Part shown: in pieces, positions 50,830 through 59,169 of the stretch
How positions within the stretch are numbered: the stretch's first letter is position 1
Layout of the letters: each line of letters begins with the position of its first letter
Assembly (NCBI GenBank): GCA_946543085.1
Contig: CAMNLM010000003.1
Coordinates: forward strand, 1 to 59,169
Direction of reading: 5' to 3'
DNA length: 59,169 nt
Source of the DNA: an uncultured Clostridia bacterium
GTDB taxonomy: Bacteria > Bacillota > Clostridia > Christensenellales > Aristaeellaceae
Notes under the pieces: model-generated
Database searches by the model: none
Told to the model about the DNA's origin: nothing
What the model saw: the letters and a program-made list of their open reading frames with translations, nothing else
Made by a program: the position numbers and the translations under genes

Positions 50830-51981
50830 ATGGCATTCATCCATCGACATACAAACGGCCTCACAGCGCGAAGAGCCGCCCTTCTCCTGCTCGCCGCGCT
50901 GCTCACCGTGTCTTCCGCGTTTTCCGCCTCTTCCACGGCCTCCGCCAGCGGCGTCTGGACCACCCTCGCCGGCGCGGCGGAGCTCCCGCCTCCGCCGGAG
51001 CCGGCCGCCTCCTTCACCGGCACGGTGACCATGACCTTCCTCGGGGACTGCACCCTCGGCGGGGAGAGCAAGAACCGCACAACGGCCACGGGCTTCATCA
51101 AACGCGTAGAGGAAAACGGCTACGACTACCCCATGCAGGCGCTGAAAGCCCTCACGAAAACGGACGACCTGACCGTCGCCAACCTCGAGGGCGTGCTGAC
51201 CGACCGCAAGCTCAAGAAGGTCCAAAAGACCTACAACTTCAGCGGGCCGACGTCCATGACGCAGGTGCTGACGCGCGCGGAGATCGAGTGCGTGACCCTC
51301 GCCAACAACCACAGCCACGACTACGGCGCCGCGGGCTACGCGGACACCAAGGCCGCGCTGAAGGCCGCGGGCGTGGCCTGGTTCGGCACGGATGCCGCCG
51401 CGCTCTGGGAGAGCGAAAGCGGCCTGCGGATCGGCTTCATCGGCGTGAACTATTCGCTCTATACCAGCCAGCTCAGCGCCTACACCCGCCAGATGCAGGC
51501 CCTGCGCGACGCGGGCTGCGCGGCGGTGATCACCGTGATGCACGCGGGCGAGGAGTACACGCAGACCATCTCCGGGCTGCAGAAGCAGATTGCGGAGCGG
51601 GCCGTGGAGGCGGGCACCGATCTCATCGTGGGGCACCATCCGCACGTGGTGCAGGGCTTCGACCTGGTCGACGGCGTGCCCGTGGTCTACAGCCTGGGCA
51701 ACTGCGCCTTCGGCGGCGCGCGCCACGTGAAGGACACCGACGCGCTGGTTCTGCGGGCCGAGCTGGCCTTCGAGGCGGGAAAGCTCAGCGAGATCACGCT
51801 GCGCTTCTACCCCATCGCCATCACGACGGACGAGCGGTACAACGACTTTTCGCCGGTGTTTCTCAAGGGGGACGACGCCTGGCGCGTGCTGGAGAAGATG
51901 AAGCAGTCCACCGGCTTTGACGTGGGCGTGCTGGACGCGGAGAACCGCGCGACGGTGATATGCGCTGTCCCGGAAAAATGA
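50830..51981 (+). CDS. CapA-family (PGA_cap) secreted metallophosphatase-like protein
   Basis: A 383-aa exported protein of the CapA/PgsA family (calcineurin-like fold), linked to poly-gamma-glutamate capsule in Bacillus but of unknown role in most relatives. Signal peptide about 1-40; metal-binding motifs FLGDCTLGG (about 75), NLEG, LANNHSHDYG, VMHAGEEY and GHHPHVVQG. No capB/capC neighbours, so capsule synthesis is unlikely. CGGAG precedes the ATG. It is followed 125 bp later by the D-Ala-D-Ala dipeptidase gene. Confidence 0.88.
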   Translation: MAFIHRHTNGLTARRAALLLLAALLTVSSAFSASSTASASGVWTTLAGAAELPPPPEPAASFTGTVTMTFLGDCTLGGESKNRTTATGFIKRVEENGYDYPMQALKALTKTDDLTVANLEGVLTDRKLKKVQKTYNFSGPTSMTQVLTRAEIECVTLANNHSHDYGAAGYADTKAALKAAGVAWFGTDAAALWESESGLRIGFIGVNYSLYTSQLSAYTRQMQALRDAGCAAVITVMHAGEEYTQTISGLQKQIAERAVEAGTDLIVGHHPHVVQGFDLVDGVPVVYSLGNCAFGGARHVKDTDALVLRAELAFEAGKLSEITLRFYPIAITTDERYNDFSPVFLKGDDAWRVLEKMKQSTGFDVGVLDAENRATVICAVPEK

Positions 51982-52106
51982 CGGATGGTTCCGCGCTTTA
52001 GCTTGCTTTGCCGATGGCCGCAGGGGTTCCGCGCCTGCGGAGTGCCGCGCCGTCTCTCACTGATTACGCAAGATGAAGGGCCGCGCAGGCCCGGGAGGTT
52101 ACCGCC

Positions 52107-52736
52107 ATGCGCTTTTCTTCCGACGATTCCGGGTTTGTGGCGATCAGCGAGGCTGTGCCCGCTGTGCTGCTGGAGATCCGCTACCACTCGACCTACAATT
52201 TCATCGGCGACCGCGTCGACGGCTACGAGCAGCCGGCCGCCCTCCTGACCCGCGAGGCCGCGGAGGCCCTGCGGCTGGTCAGCGGGGAAGCGGAGCGGGC
52301 GGGCTTCCGGCTGAAGATTTTCGACGCCTACCGCCCGCAGATGGCGGTGGACCATTTTATGCGATGGGCCGCGGACGCGGCGGACACGCGGATGCAGGCG
52401 TATTTCTATCCCGGCATCGACAAGCGCAGGCTGATTCCCGAGGGCTACATCGCGGAGCGCTCCGGCCACAGCCGCGGCAGCACGGTGGACCTGACCTTCT
52501 TCGACATGGCGTCGGGCCGCGAGGTGGACATGGGCGGACCGTTCGACTTCTTCGGCGAGCTGAGCCACCCGGATTTCCGCGGCGTCACGGACTCGCAGTA
52601 CGCGAACCGCATGCGCCTGCGCGAGGCGATGGCGCGGCGCGGCTTCCGGGGCATCTCCTCCGAGTGGTGGCATTTCACGCTGGAGGGCGAGCCCTTCCCC
52701 GAAACTTATTTCACCTTCCCGGTGCGGATGAAGTGA
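52107..52736 (+). CDS. D-Ala-D-Ala dipeptidase (VanX/DdpX family)
   Basis: A 209-aa zinc dipeptidase. VanX-type zinc ligands are visible in SGHSRGSTVDLT (His, Asp) and EWWHF (catalytic Glu, zinc His); the FDAYRPQMA segment carries the conserved Arg. No signal peptide, as in VanX and DdpX. In glycopeptide-resistant bacteria VanX removes D-Ala-D-Ala; without vanH/vanA neighbours here, wall-peptide salvage is the likelier role. GGGAGGTT precedes the ATG. Convergent with the SGNH esterase gene. Confidence 0.9.
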   Translation: MRFSSDDSGFVAISEAVPAVLLEIRYHSTYNFIGDRVDGYEQPAALLTREAAEALRLVSGEAERAGFRLKIFDAYRPQMAVDHFMRWAADAADTRMQAYFYPGIDKRRLIPEGYIAERSGHSRGSTVDLTFFDMASGREVDMGGPFDFFGELSHPDFRGVTDSQYANRMRLREAMARRGFRGISSEWWHFTLEGEPFPETYFTFPVRMK

Positions 52737-52754
52737 GCGCTTCCCGCGCCCGGC

Positions 52755-53441
52755 TCAGAGATACGGCCTGATCCGCTCAAACACCGTCCGGTACGCCGCG
52801 GCGTCAAAATGGATGCCGTCCCCGGTGTGCTCGGCCCGGAGCCTCCCCGCCTCGTCCCTGAGGCCGTCGTTCGCGTCGATCCAGCGGAAGCCGAACTCCG
52901 CCGCGAGCGCCTCGGCCATCCGGTTCGCCCGGTCAATGTTCCCGTTCGTGCGCACCTGCATGACGGGATTTTCTTTCGCCGCGGGCACGTCCCCGTTCAC
53001 GGGGTAATAGGCCATCATATAGACGATCGTCTCCGGCAGCTGGTCCCGGATGATTTCGCAGATTCTCTTGTAATTGGCCGAGAGATGGGCAAACCAGTCC
53101 TCCCCCTCGGGCATCGGGCGGATGTCGTTCGTGCCGATGTTGATGAAGAGCTTCGCGGGCCGCAGGTCGAGCAGCACGTCGCCGATGGCGGCGAGGAAGT
53201 CGTCGGTGGTGTAGCCGCCGATGCCCCGGTTGTAGGCGATGGGCAGGCCCTCGTTCATGCAGAACTCGGTGATGGGGAACTGTTCCATCAGGGAGGAACC
53301 GGTGAAGAGCGTCTGCCCCTTGCGGGCATAGGCGTTCAGATGGCGGTAGTTGAGGAGCTTGTGCTGTTTTTCGCGGTTGAAGCGCTCGATGAACGCCTCC
53401 ATGATCTGCTGTCTGGTTTCCCGGAGCGTCTGCTCGTCCAT
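52755..53441 (-). CDS. SGNH/GDSL-family esterase
   Basis: A 228-aa hydrolase without a signal peptide. SGNH blocks: block I TGSSLMEQFP with nucleophile Ser at about 50 (GSS replaces GDS), block II Gly in NRGIGGYT, block III NIGTND, and block V DGIHF with the catalytic Asp/His. Typical substrates are acetylated sugars or short-chain esters. ATG 53441 has GAGGTG upstream; longer frames to 53564 lack a site. Next to a GH2 glycosidase on the opposite strand, it may deacetylate the same glycan, an inference from position. Confidence 0.88.
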   Translation of the reverse strand: MDEQTLRETRQQIMEAFIERFNREKQHKLLNYRHLNAYARKGQTLFTGSSLMEQFPITEFCMNEGLPIAYNRGIGGYTTDDFLAAIGDVLLDLRPAKLFINIGTNDIRPMPEGEDWFAHLSANYKRICEIIRDQLPETIVYMMAYYPVNGDVPAAKENPVMQVRTNGNIDRANRMAEALAAEFGFRWIDANDGLRDEAGRLRAEHTGDGIHFDAAAYRTVFERIRPYL

Positions 53442-53665
53442 GATGTTCACCTCATTCAAAGGGCCCGCGGCCCGTCGGATTCGGGGCGCGGAGACAGAGC
53501 GCGCCGCCCTTCCCCGCTTTTCCCTGCATGAAAAAACTATACCATGGCGGGCCGATCTTTTCAATGCCGGAGCGGCTCAATCGGCGGAGCGGGCGCAGGC
53601 CGGGGCGGAAAAAGCCGCCCCTGTTTTCACCCCTTCCACCGGGAAAATCAATCGCGGAAAACGCC

Positions 53666-53693
53666 TTGAAACCATCGCGATTTCTGCTACAAT
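53666..53693 (+). promoter_or_regulatory. Promoter of the GH2 gene
   Basis: TTGAAA (53666-53671), 16-bp spacer, TACAAT (53688-53693). An AGGC-rich simple repeat (GGCAGGCAGGCAGACAGGCG) follows at about 53699-53718. Confidence 0.7.
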
Positions 53694-53804
53694 AGGAGGG
53701 CAGGCAGGCAGACAGGCGAAGCGCGGCGCGCCCCGTCCGTCCCGCGCCGGACTCCCGGCGCGCCTGCTCTTCGGACCAGAAAAGAATCGTGGAGGATGAA
53801 GCAC

Positions 53805-56312
53805 ATGCGGAGCATGAAAATCAATCAGGGCTGGCATTTCGGGTATGGCGTGATGGACCTGGGCAAGCGGGCGCAGGGCGACTTCGGGAACTGCGTGGTC
53901 AACCTGCCCCATGACTATATGATCGCGTCCGAGGTCTCCGCAGATGTGCCCGCCGGCGGGGCGAGCGGCTATTACACCGCGGGCGTGGCCTGGTACGTGA
54001 AGCAGATCGACATCCCTGCCGGCTGGGCCGGCGAGCGCATCGTTCTGCGGCTGGACGGCGCGATGATGAACGCGACCGTCGAGGTCAACGGCGCCCTGGC
54101 CGCCCTGCAGCACTACGGCTACGCGCCCTTCGAGGCGGACATCACCCGCCTGGTCTATCCGGGCGAGACGAACCGCATCAGCATCACGCTCAACCCCAGC
54201 ATGCAGCCCAACAGCCGCTGGTACTCCGGCGCGGGCCTGTTCCGGGGTGTGGAGCTTGCGCATATGCCGAAGCTGCACGTCGCCTTCGGCGGTCTCTCCG
54301 GCTCCACCGCGAAGATCGAATACGCCGCGGACGGCGCGCCCGAGACCGCCTATCTGCGCGTGGCGGCGGAGATTCAGAACGATTACGCCGAGAACCGCCT
54401 CGCGGAGGTCACCTTCGCCCTGATCGACGACGCGACCGGCGAGACGGTGAAGGCCAGCAAAGCCCTGGCGCAGGTGCAGCCCCTGGCCCGCGGCACGGCG
54501 TACATGACGCTGACCGTGGACGCGCCAAGGCTGTGGAGCGCCGAAAGCCCCAGCCTCTACCGCCTGCAGGCCACGGTGAAGGACGCCGGCACCTACAAAA
54601 CGCACAGGGTGGACGCCGGTACGCCCACGGAGGACAGCGAGAGCGTGCTCTTCGGCATCCGCACCGTGGAAGCCGACGTGAAGCACGGCCTGCGCGTCAA
54701 CGGCAGGCCCGTGAAGCTCAGGGGCGGCTGCCTGCACCACGACAACGGCCCCATCGGCGCGGTGACGGTCTACGACGCCGAGGCGCGGAAGGTGAAAAAG
54801 CTCAAGGAAGTGGGCTTCAACGCGATCCGCACGACCCACAACCCGCCCTCCGCCGCGCTGATCGAGGCCTGCGACCGGCTGGGCATGTACGTCTTCGACG
54901 AGGCGTTCGACGCCTGGGCCATGGGCAAGCAGCCCGGCGACTACAACCAGTATTTCGCGGCGGACTGGGAGAAGGACCTCTCCGCCTTCGTCCGGCGCGA
55001 CCGCTGCCATCCCAGCGTGATCCTCTGGTCCACCGGCAACGAGATCACCGAGCGCGCCGGCCTGGGCGACGGCTACGTCCTGGCGACGAAGCTGGCGGAG
55101 ACCATCCGCGCGCTCGATCCCAGCCGCCCCATCTCCAACGGCATCTGCTCCTTCTGGAACGGACTGGACGACGCCCTTCAGCGCGCGCAGTTCGCCAAGA
55201 TGGCGGAGACGGAGAACCCGTCCCAGGGGCTGCAGAACGCGGACATCGGCGGCAGCCGGGACCTGCTCTGGGAGACATGCACCGAGGCCTTCACCAACGG
55301 CCTGGACGTGGTGGGCTACAACTACCTCGAGGACAAGTACGCGCAGGACCATGAGATGTTCCCCGAGCGCGTGATGCTGGGCAGCGAGAACTTCCCGAAG
55401 GAGATCGGCCACCACTGGCCCATGATCGAGCGCACGCCCTGGATCATCGGCGACTTCACCTGGACGGCCTGGGACTACATCGGCGAGGCCGGCATCGGCA
55501 AGGCCAAGTTCGTGGAGCCCGGCGAGGATCCCGGCAACGCGTGGGGCTGGGGCTCGCCCTTCCCCTGGCGCACGGCCAACGACGCGGACTTCGACATCAC
55601 CGGCGTCCTCCGTCCGCAGGGCGCCTACCGCAGCATCGTGTGGGGCAGCCGGGAGACGGCCGTTTTCTCCTACGATCCCGCCGTCTGCGGCAAGCAGGAG
55701 TTTCTCTCCCGGTGGGGCTTCCCGACCGTCTGGCCGCGCTGGAACTGGGCCGGCCAGGAGGGCAGGCCCGTGGACATCGCCGTGTTCAGCGCCGCGGAGG
55801 AAGTGGAGCTGTTCGTGAACGGCGAGAGCCTGGGCCGCCGGAAGGCCGGTGAGGCGCAGGTGCACGGCATGCCGCAGACCTTCCTCTTCCGCGGCGTCTA
55901 TCAGCCCGGCAGGGTCGAGGCCGTGAGCCGCACGGACGGGAAGGAAGTCTCCCGCGCGGCGCTCTGCACGGCCGGCCAGCCCCAGTCCATCCGCCTGACC
56001 GCGGAGACGGCGGCCCTGAAGGCTGACGGCGAATCCCTGGCCTATGTCCGCGCGGAACTGGTCGACGCGGAGGGCCGCGTGGTGCCGGACGCGGACGTCC
56101 TGCTGACGGCCGAGGCCGCCGGCGCGGCCGAGCTGCTGGGCTTCTGCAGCGGCAATCCGATCACGGCCGAGAACTACGCCGAGGGCCGGTTCACCAGCTT
56201 CCAGGGCCGGGCGCTGGCCATTCTGCGCGCGGGCTATGCGCCCGGCAAAGCCCGCCTGACCGTGACCGCCCCCGGTCTCGGAACAGCTGAGATCACCCTG
56301 CCGGTGAAGTAA
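53805..56312 (+). CDS. Glycoside hydrolase family 2 (beta-galactosidase type)
   Basis: An 835-aa cytoplasmic glycosidase. Order: sugar-binding jelly roll (about 10-150), immunoglobulin-like domain (about 155-290), TIM barrel from about 295 (LRGGCLHHDNGPIG, then FNAIRTTHNPPS), acid/base E413 in STGNEI and nucleophile E528 in LGSENF, then beta-rich C-terminal domains with a DUF4982/Big-like layout. The barrel matches LacZ-like GH2 of gut bacteria; beta-galactosidase is the best guess but glucuronidase or mannosidase cannot be ruled out. ATG 53805 lies nine bases after GGAGG; ATG 53796 is too close to it. Confidence 0.9.
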   Translation: MRSMKINQGWHFGYGVMDLGKRAQGDFGNCVVNLPHDYMIASEVSADVPAGGASGYYTAGVAWYVKQIDIPAGWAGERIVLRLDGAMMNATVEVNGALAALQHYGYAPFEADITRLVYPGETNRISITLNPSMQPNSRWYSGAGLFRGVELAHMPKLHVAFGGLSGSTAKIEYAADGAPETAYLRVAAEIQNDYAENRLAEVTFALIDDATGETVKASKALAQVQPLARGTAYMTLTVDAPRLWSAESPSLYRLQATVKDAGTYKTHRVDAGTPTEDSESVLFGIRTVEADVKHGLRVNGRPVKLRGGCLHHDNGPIGAVTVYDAEARKVKKLKEVGFNAIRTTHNPPSAALIEACDRLGMYVFDEAFDAWAMGKQPGDYNQYFAADWEKDLSAFVRRDRCHPSVILWSTGNEITERAGLGDGYVLATKLAETIRALDPSRPISNGICSFWNGLDDALQRAQFAKMAETENPSQGLQNADIGGSRDLLWETCTEAFTNGLDVVGYNYLEDKYAQDHEMFPERVMLGSENFPKEIGHHWPMIERTPWIIGDFTWTAWDYIGEAGIGKAKFVEPGEDPGNAWGWGSPFPWRTANDADFDITGVLRPQGAYRSIVWGSRETAVFSYDPAVCGKQEFLSRWGFPTVWPRWNWAGQEGRPVDIAVFSAAEEVELFVNGESLGRRKAGEAQVHGMPQTFLFRGVYQPGRVEAVSRTDGKEVSRAALCTAGQPQSIRLTAETAALKADGESLAYVRAELVDAEGRVVPDADVLLTAEAAGAAELLGFCSGNPITAENYAEGRFTSFQGRALAILRAGYAPGKARLTVTAPGLGTAEITLPVK

Positions 56313-56321
56313 AGCCGAATA

Positions 56322-56379
56322 CACAGAAAAGAACGGAGCTTCTCCGCCCGATTGGGCGGACAGAAGCCCCGTTCTTTTC
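56322..56379. terminator. Long hairpin terminator after the GH2 gene
   Basis: AAAAGAACGGAGCTTCTCCG pairs (with small bulges) with CAGAAGCCCCGTTCTTTT around CGCCC-GATT-GGGCG; T-rich on both sides. Confidence 0.8.
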
Positions 56380-56394
56380 TGATGTCCCGCGCTC

Positions 56395-56620
56395 GTCCCG
56401 ACAGGCCCTCCGCGGGAGCGCCTTTGCAGAAGGGTGTCCCTTCTCAGTCCCCTTCGTTGACATCTCTCCCAGTGGGAGAGCCAAGCAGTCAGCCCGTCCT
56501 CCGCAGAGCTTCTTTCAAAGGGGGCCTGGGGGACGCTTTCTTGGCAGAAAGCGTCCCCCAGGTCAACCTGAAAATTCCCCTCCCCGCTTGCGGGGAGGGG
56601 GCAGGGGGGTGGGGCCTTCC
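56395..56620. repeat. Composite intergenic repeat element, reverse orientation
   Basis: Reading left to right: GGCCCTCCGCGGGAGCGCC (core, reverse), CTCTCCCAGTGGGAGAGCC, CCGTCCTCCGCAGAGC (degenerate core), hairpin GGGGGACGCTTTC-TTGGCA-GAAAGCGTCCCCC, then CCCCTCCCCGC/GCGGGGAGGGG. This is the module order of 9.06 and 35.5 kb inverted. Confidence 0.85.
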
Positions 56621-56624
56621 CAGC

Positions 56625-57548
56625 TCATTCCCCGTACGCCAGCTCCAGCTTGGAGAAGAGATCCTCCAGCGTCATCCTGACGTCAATCCAGTCATACACG
56701 CGGATCATCTTTCCCTCCGGATTCGCCTGATAGGTCAGATCCTCTCTGATAATCGGGGCGTGCTCCATGTGCCAGTTGCCGCGCAGGCGGTTCATCAGCA
56801 GCACTGCCGCCGTCGTGTTGTCGCCGAGCGTCCAGTTCTCGCCCGTGCGCAGGAGGAAATGGGGGTTGTACTCCCGGTGGTTCTCCGCCTCCAGCTGCTC
56901 ATAGAGATAACGCCCGAGCGCCCCGCATGGAAAGACCCGCTGCTTCAGCTCGGCCAGGGTCACCTCCAGCGAGCAATAGACGCTCTGGTCGGTCTGCCAG
57001 ACCTCCGCCTCCGAAGCGAGCACCGCCCGGGCCGCAGCGGGGTCCTGCATTACGTTGAATTCGGGCCGCCCTTCGGGGTAGGGGCCGCCGCCGTTCCACA
57101 GCACCACCAGGTTGCCGGCGATCTCGGGCGCCGCCGTGATGGCCGCGGCGACATTGGTCATCGCGCCCATCACGGCGACGTAGAGCTTGCCGGGCTTCCT
57201 GGCCTCCCCGATCAGGGCGCGCACGCCTTCGCGGTCCGGGGCGTCGGCCTCGTCCCGCAGCGGGGACGCGCAGCCGCGGTAGAAGGGCACGTCGTCGATC
57301 TCCGCGAGGGAGAGCAGCTTTTCGATCTCATGGTAGCTCTTCTCCATGGACGCGCCGTGAAAGCCGTCCTTCTGCTCGAAGTGCGCGGCGACGATGCCGC
57401 GGACATCCAGCATGGGAGACAGCAGGTGGTGCATGATGGCGTACTGGTCGTCGGCCTCGTTTTTGGCGTCGGTGTCGAGGAGGACGCGGAGGCGGGAGGC
57501 CGGCGGCACGTCCATGCCGATGCGGGAGAGGATTTCGGTTCTTTTCAT
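56625..57548 (-). CDS. Nucleoside hydrolase (inosine/uridine-preferring family)
   Basis: A 307-aa hydrolase that would release a base from a ribonucleoside, or act on a related N- or O-glycoside. The Ca-binding motif is a variant: LLDTDAKNEADDQYAIMH in place of DTDPGxDD, seen in a subgroup of these proteins; AVMGAMTNVAAAI, VLWNGGG, EFNVMQDPAAARAVL and a late DNTTAA segment complete the fold. No signal peptide. GAGGTG precedes ATG 57548. It is located between two GH2 genes, so a role in a glycan or glycoside pathway is possible. Confidence 0.87.
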   Translation of the reverse strand: MKRTEILSRIGMDVPPASRLRVLLDTDAKNEADDQYAIMHHLLSPMLDVRGIVAAHFEQKDGFHGASMEKSYHEIEKLLSLAEIDDVPFYRGCASPLRDEADAPDREGVRALIGEARKPGKLYVAVMGAMTNVAAAITAAPEIAGNLVVLWNGGGPYPEGRPEFNVMQDPAAARAVLASEAEVWQTDQSVYCSLEVTLAELKQRVFPCGALGRYLYEQLEAENHREYNPHFLLRTGENWTLGDNTTAAVLLMNRLRGNWHMEHAPIIREDLTYQANPEGKMIRVYDWIDVRMTLEDLFSKLELAYGE

Positions 57549-57629
57549 GGTGAAGCACCTCGCTGTCATATATAAAAAGTGAGCAGGGAACGGTTTGATG
57601 GCTTTTTTTCGGGAAGATGCCGCCGGGGC

Positions 57630-57970
57630 ATGACCCCACCCCCGACCCCTCCCCGCAAGCGGGGAGGGGAGGAAATCAGTTGGTCGCCCGGGGAAACCTT
57701 TCCTCCGGAAAGTTTTCCCCGGACCCCTTGTAAAGGCGCTCCTGCGGAGGGCTTTTCCGCGGCTCTCATGTGCGGGGATGGGTTGGCCCGCCTCGCCAGC
57801 GGGAACGGGAAGCATTCCCGGACCCCTTGTAAAGGCGCTCCTGCGGAGGGCTTTTCCGCGGCTCCGTGCGCGGGGATGGGTTGTCCCGCCTCGCAAGCGG
57901 GTATGGGAAGCATCCCGAACCCCTTGTAAAGGCGCTCCTGCGGAGGGCTTTTCCGCGGCTCGCATGTGCA
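57630..57970. repeat. Composite element with 98-bp tandem array, 3 copies
   Basis: Starts with the GC hairpin (about 57646-57669) and a GGGGAAA...TTTCCCC hairpin around CCTCCGGA, then three units beginning CCCCTTGTAAAGGCGCTCC at 57724, 57823 and 57920 (periods 99 and 97). Each unit contains the core plus TTTTCCGCGGCTC and a spacer of about 55 bp. A third unit length for the same core, besides 105 and 44 bp. Confidence 0.9.
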
Positions 57971-57983
57971 GGGGTTGTATGCG

Positions 57984-59169
57984 TCAGTCCTCGTCCGGGA
58001 TCTGGTTGAGTTCGCGGTTCAGCGCCTGGACGTCCAGGGTTTCATCCGCGTCGCGGCTCAGAATGCTCTTGAGGGAGAGGCCGAGGGGGATCACGTTCTT
58101 CTCCGTCATGAAGCGCACGAGATCCGGGACATAGCGCTCCAGCACGGCGCGGGCTTCGGCGCTGTCCAGCAGCTCCTGCGCCGTGCTCTGGATGGAGAAA
58201 TAGCCCTCGCGGCGGCTGTCGTCGTCGGTCAGGAACCAGTTGCGCACCGCGCCGCCGTCATTCTCCTCCGGCAGGCGGTAGCCCGGGTCGGCCTCCGCCG
58301 TGCGGAGCCAGCAGACCGCGTCGCGGCAGCTGCCGGCGGCGGCCTCCACCCGATTCCCGCCCATCGCCAGCGGCACGCCGCGGAAGAGCACCGTGCCGTT
58401 CTCAGCCCGCGCCTCCCCGAAAAACGCGCCGTTGACCGTGAGGCGCACGACGGGCTGGTTCGTGTAGCACTTCACGTCGACCGTCTCCCGCGCGCGGCGG
58501 ACGAAGCGGCTCGCGCACAGATGCACGAACGGCTCCTCCGACCACTTCGCCTTGTAGTAATAGAAGGCGTCCTTGCGCACGCGGCGGTCATGGGTGACCA
58601 GGCCCTTGGCGTTGAGGAAGCGCTGGCCGCCCTCGTTGCGGCGGGCGCTGCAGAAGTCGAACATATTCCAGACAAAGCTGCCCCAGAGCCAGCGCCTCGC
58701 CTCGATCTGCGGGTAGACCGTCTCGTGCCAGAGCGCCTGGTATTCCTCGGAGTAGTCCTTCACCTTCGGGGCCTCGCTGTGCAGGGCGAGGTTCGCGTCC
58801 ACGCCGTATTCGCTGATGCCCAGCGGGAGCGCGGGGCGCGCCGCGTGGAAGCGGTCGAGGTAGGGGCCGTAATCCGCCATCTCCCCGTAGTACCAGCCGA
58901 AATAGAGGTTGTAGCCGACCAGGTCGGTGATCTCATTGAGCTTGCTTCGCGCCTTGAGCGGGTAGAGATTCGCGGCAGCGGAGCAGCGGTCCGGGTCGAG
59001 CGATTTCACCAGGGCGTGCAGCTTCCGGCAGTTTTCGTGCATGAAGGGCGCGTCCCGGAACATGGCGATCTCGTTCTGAATGCCCCAGCAGAAGACGGCG
59101 GGGTGGTGGATGTTCTGCAGGATCAGCTCGGTCAGCTGCTGCTCGGTGTTTTTCATCAGCGCGGGGCTC
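57984..59169 (-). CDS. GH2-family glycosidase, 3' part only (runs off the window)
   Basis: The frame is open to the window edge (residues ...SPAL before MKNTEQQ), so about 395 C-terminal residues are seen and the start is missing. The acid/base Glu is in GIQNEI and the nucleophile Glu in GISEYG, both in TIM-barrel context, followed by LWGSFVWNMFDF, KGLVTHDRRVRKDAFYYYKAKW, a jelly-roll and a C-terminal helical extension. It differs clearly from the GH2 at 53.8 kb, so it is a separate beta-galactosidase/glucuronidase-type enzyme. The internal ATG near 59156 is not the start. Confidence 0.88.
   Translation of the reverse strand, partial: SPALMKNTEQQLTELILQNIHHPAVFCWGIQNEIAMFRDAPFMHENCRKLHALVKSLDPDRCSAAANLYPLKARSKLNEITDLVGYNLYFGWYYGEMADYGPYLDRFHAARPALPLGISEYGVDANLALHSEAPKVKDYSEEYQALWHETVYPQIEARRWLWGSFVWNMFDFCSARRNEGGQRFLNAKGLVTHDRRVRKDAFYYYKAKWSEEPFVHLCASRFVRRARETVDVKCYTNQPVVRLTVNGAFFGEARAENGTVLFRGVPLAMGGNRVEAAAGSCRDAVCWLRTAEADPGYRLPEENDGGAVRNWFLTDDDSRREGYFSIQSTAQELLDSAEARAVLERYVPDLVRFMTEKNVIPLGLSLKSILSRDADETLDVQALNRELNQIPDED

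Noticed and set aside
50830..51981. Poly-gamma-glutamate capsule operon around the CapA-like gene
   Set aside because: capB and capC are absent, and CapA-family proteins are widespread without capsule.
52107..52736. Vancomycin-resistance locus around the VanX-like gene
   Set aside because: No vanH, vanA/B-type ligase, or VanRS genes are adjacent; a lone dipeptidase fits wall-peptide salvage.
53577..56324. 915-aa minus-strand frame opposite the GH2 gene
   Set aside because: Antisense shadow; GH2 catalytic motifs are on the plus strand.

Overview
The window looks like a chromosomal segment of a GC-rich member of the Bacillota (Clostridia). The reasons are a stand-alone whiA, strong AGGAGG-type ribosome sites, near-consensus sigma-A promoters (TTGACA-N17-TATAAT type) and intrinsic terminators after most transcription units. 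I lean toward an uncultured gut or rumen lineage such as Christensenellales, but that is inference. No rRNA, CRISPR array, integrase, transposase or phage gene was seen. One tRNA (Ser, GGA anticodon) is present. High GC leaves many long antisense frames open; these were treated as shadows.

Layout. 1-6.1 kb: a 105-bp tandem repeat, cdsA, an unusual two-gene unit (Clp-type AAA+ ATPase with a degenerate first half plus an unknown partner), then the Mg transporter mgtE behind a 285-nt leader. 6.1-12.4 kb: a 44-bp tandem array, a secreted YARHG/SH3-like protein, rmuC, and an HD hydrolase-MATE-tadA run, then tRNA-Ser. 12.4-20.7 kb: an IlvD/Edd-type dehydratase, a gamma-glutamylcyclotransferase-like protein, a HAD phosphatase, a complete polar amino-acid ABC transporter and a cytidylate-kinase-like protein. 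21-28.9 kb: serC-serA, an aspartate-type aminotransferase, an AEC transporter, a secreted SH3-like protein, alr and a membrane protein. 29-34.4 kb: rsmD-coaD-coiled-coil protein, a GntR/FCD regulator with a PHP phosphatase, a DUF362 protein and a 58-aa acidic protein. 34.5-38.9 kb: an orphan amino-acid binding protein and a TrpX/COG2984-type ABC transporter. 39-49.3 kb: a CCG-domain protein, a triple peptidoglycan-binding protein, two esterases (one secreted and two-headed), pyruvate kinase and an amylosucrase-like GH13. 49.7-59.2 kb: whiA, CapA-like protein, D-Ala-D-Ala dipeptidase, SGNH esterase, a GH2 glycosidase, a nucleoside hydrolase and the 3' part of a second GH2 gene.

Together the genes suggest a heterotroph that takes up amino acids and carbohydrates (GH2, GH13, esterases, sugar-acid-type dehydratase), makes serine from glycolysis, and invests in cell-wall surveillance and remodelling proteins (YARHG, SH3, peptidoglycan-binding, CapA, VanX-like, Alr).

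The most unusual signal is not a gene. It is a mosaic of intergenic palindromic modules that recurs in at least ten gaps in both orientations. Its hairpin arms change while staying complementary, and one module (core CGCTCCTGCGGAGGGC) has been amplified into tandem arrays with three different unit lengths. The second most unusual item is the AAA+ ATPase module at 1.3-4.0 kb.
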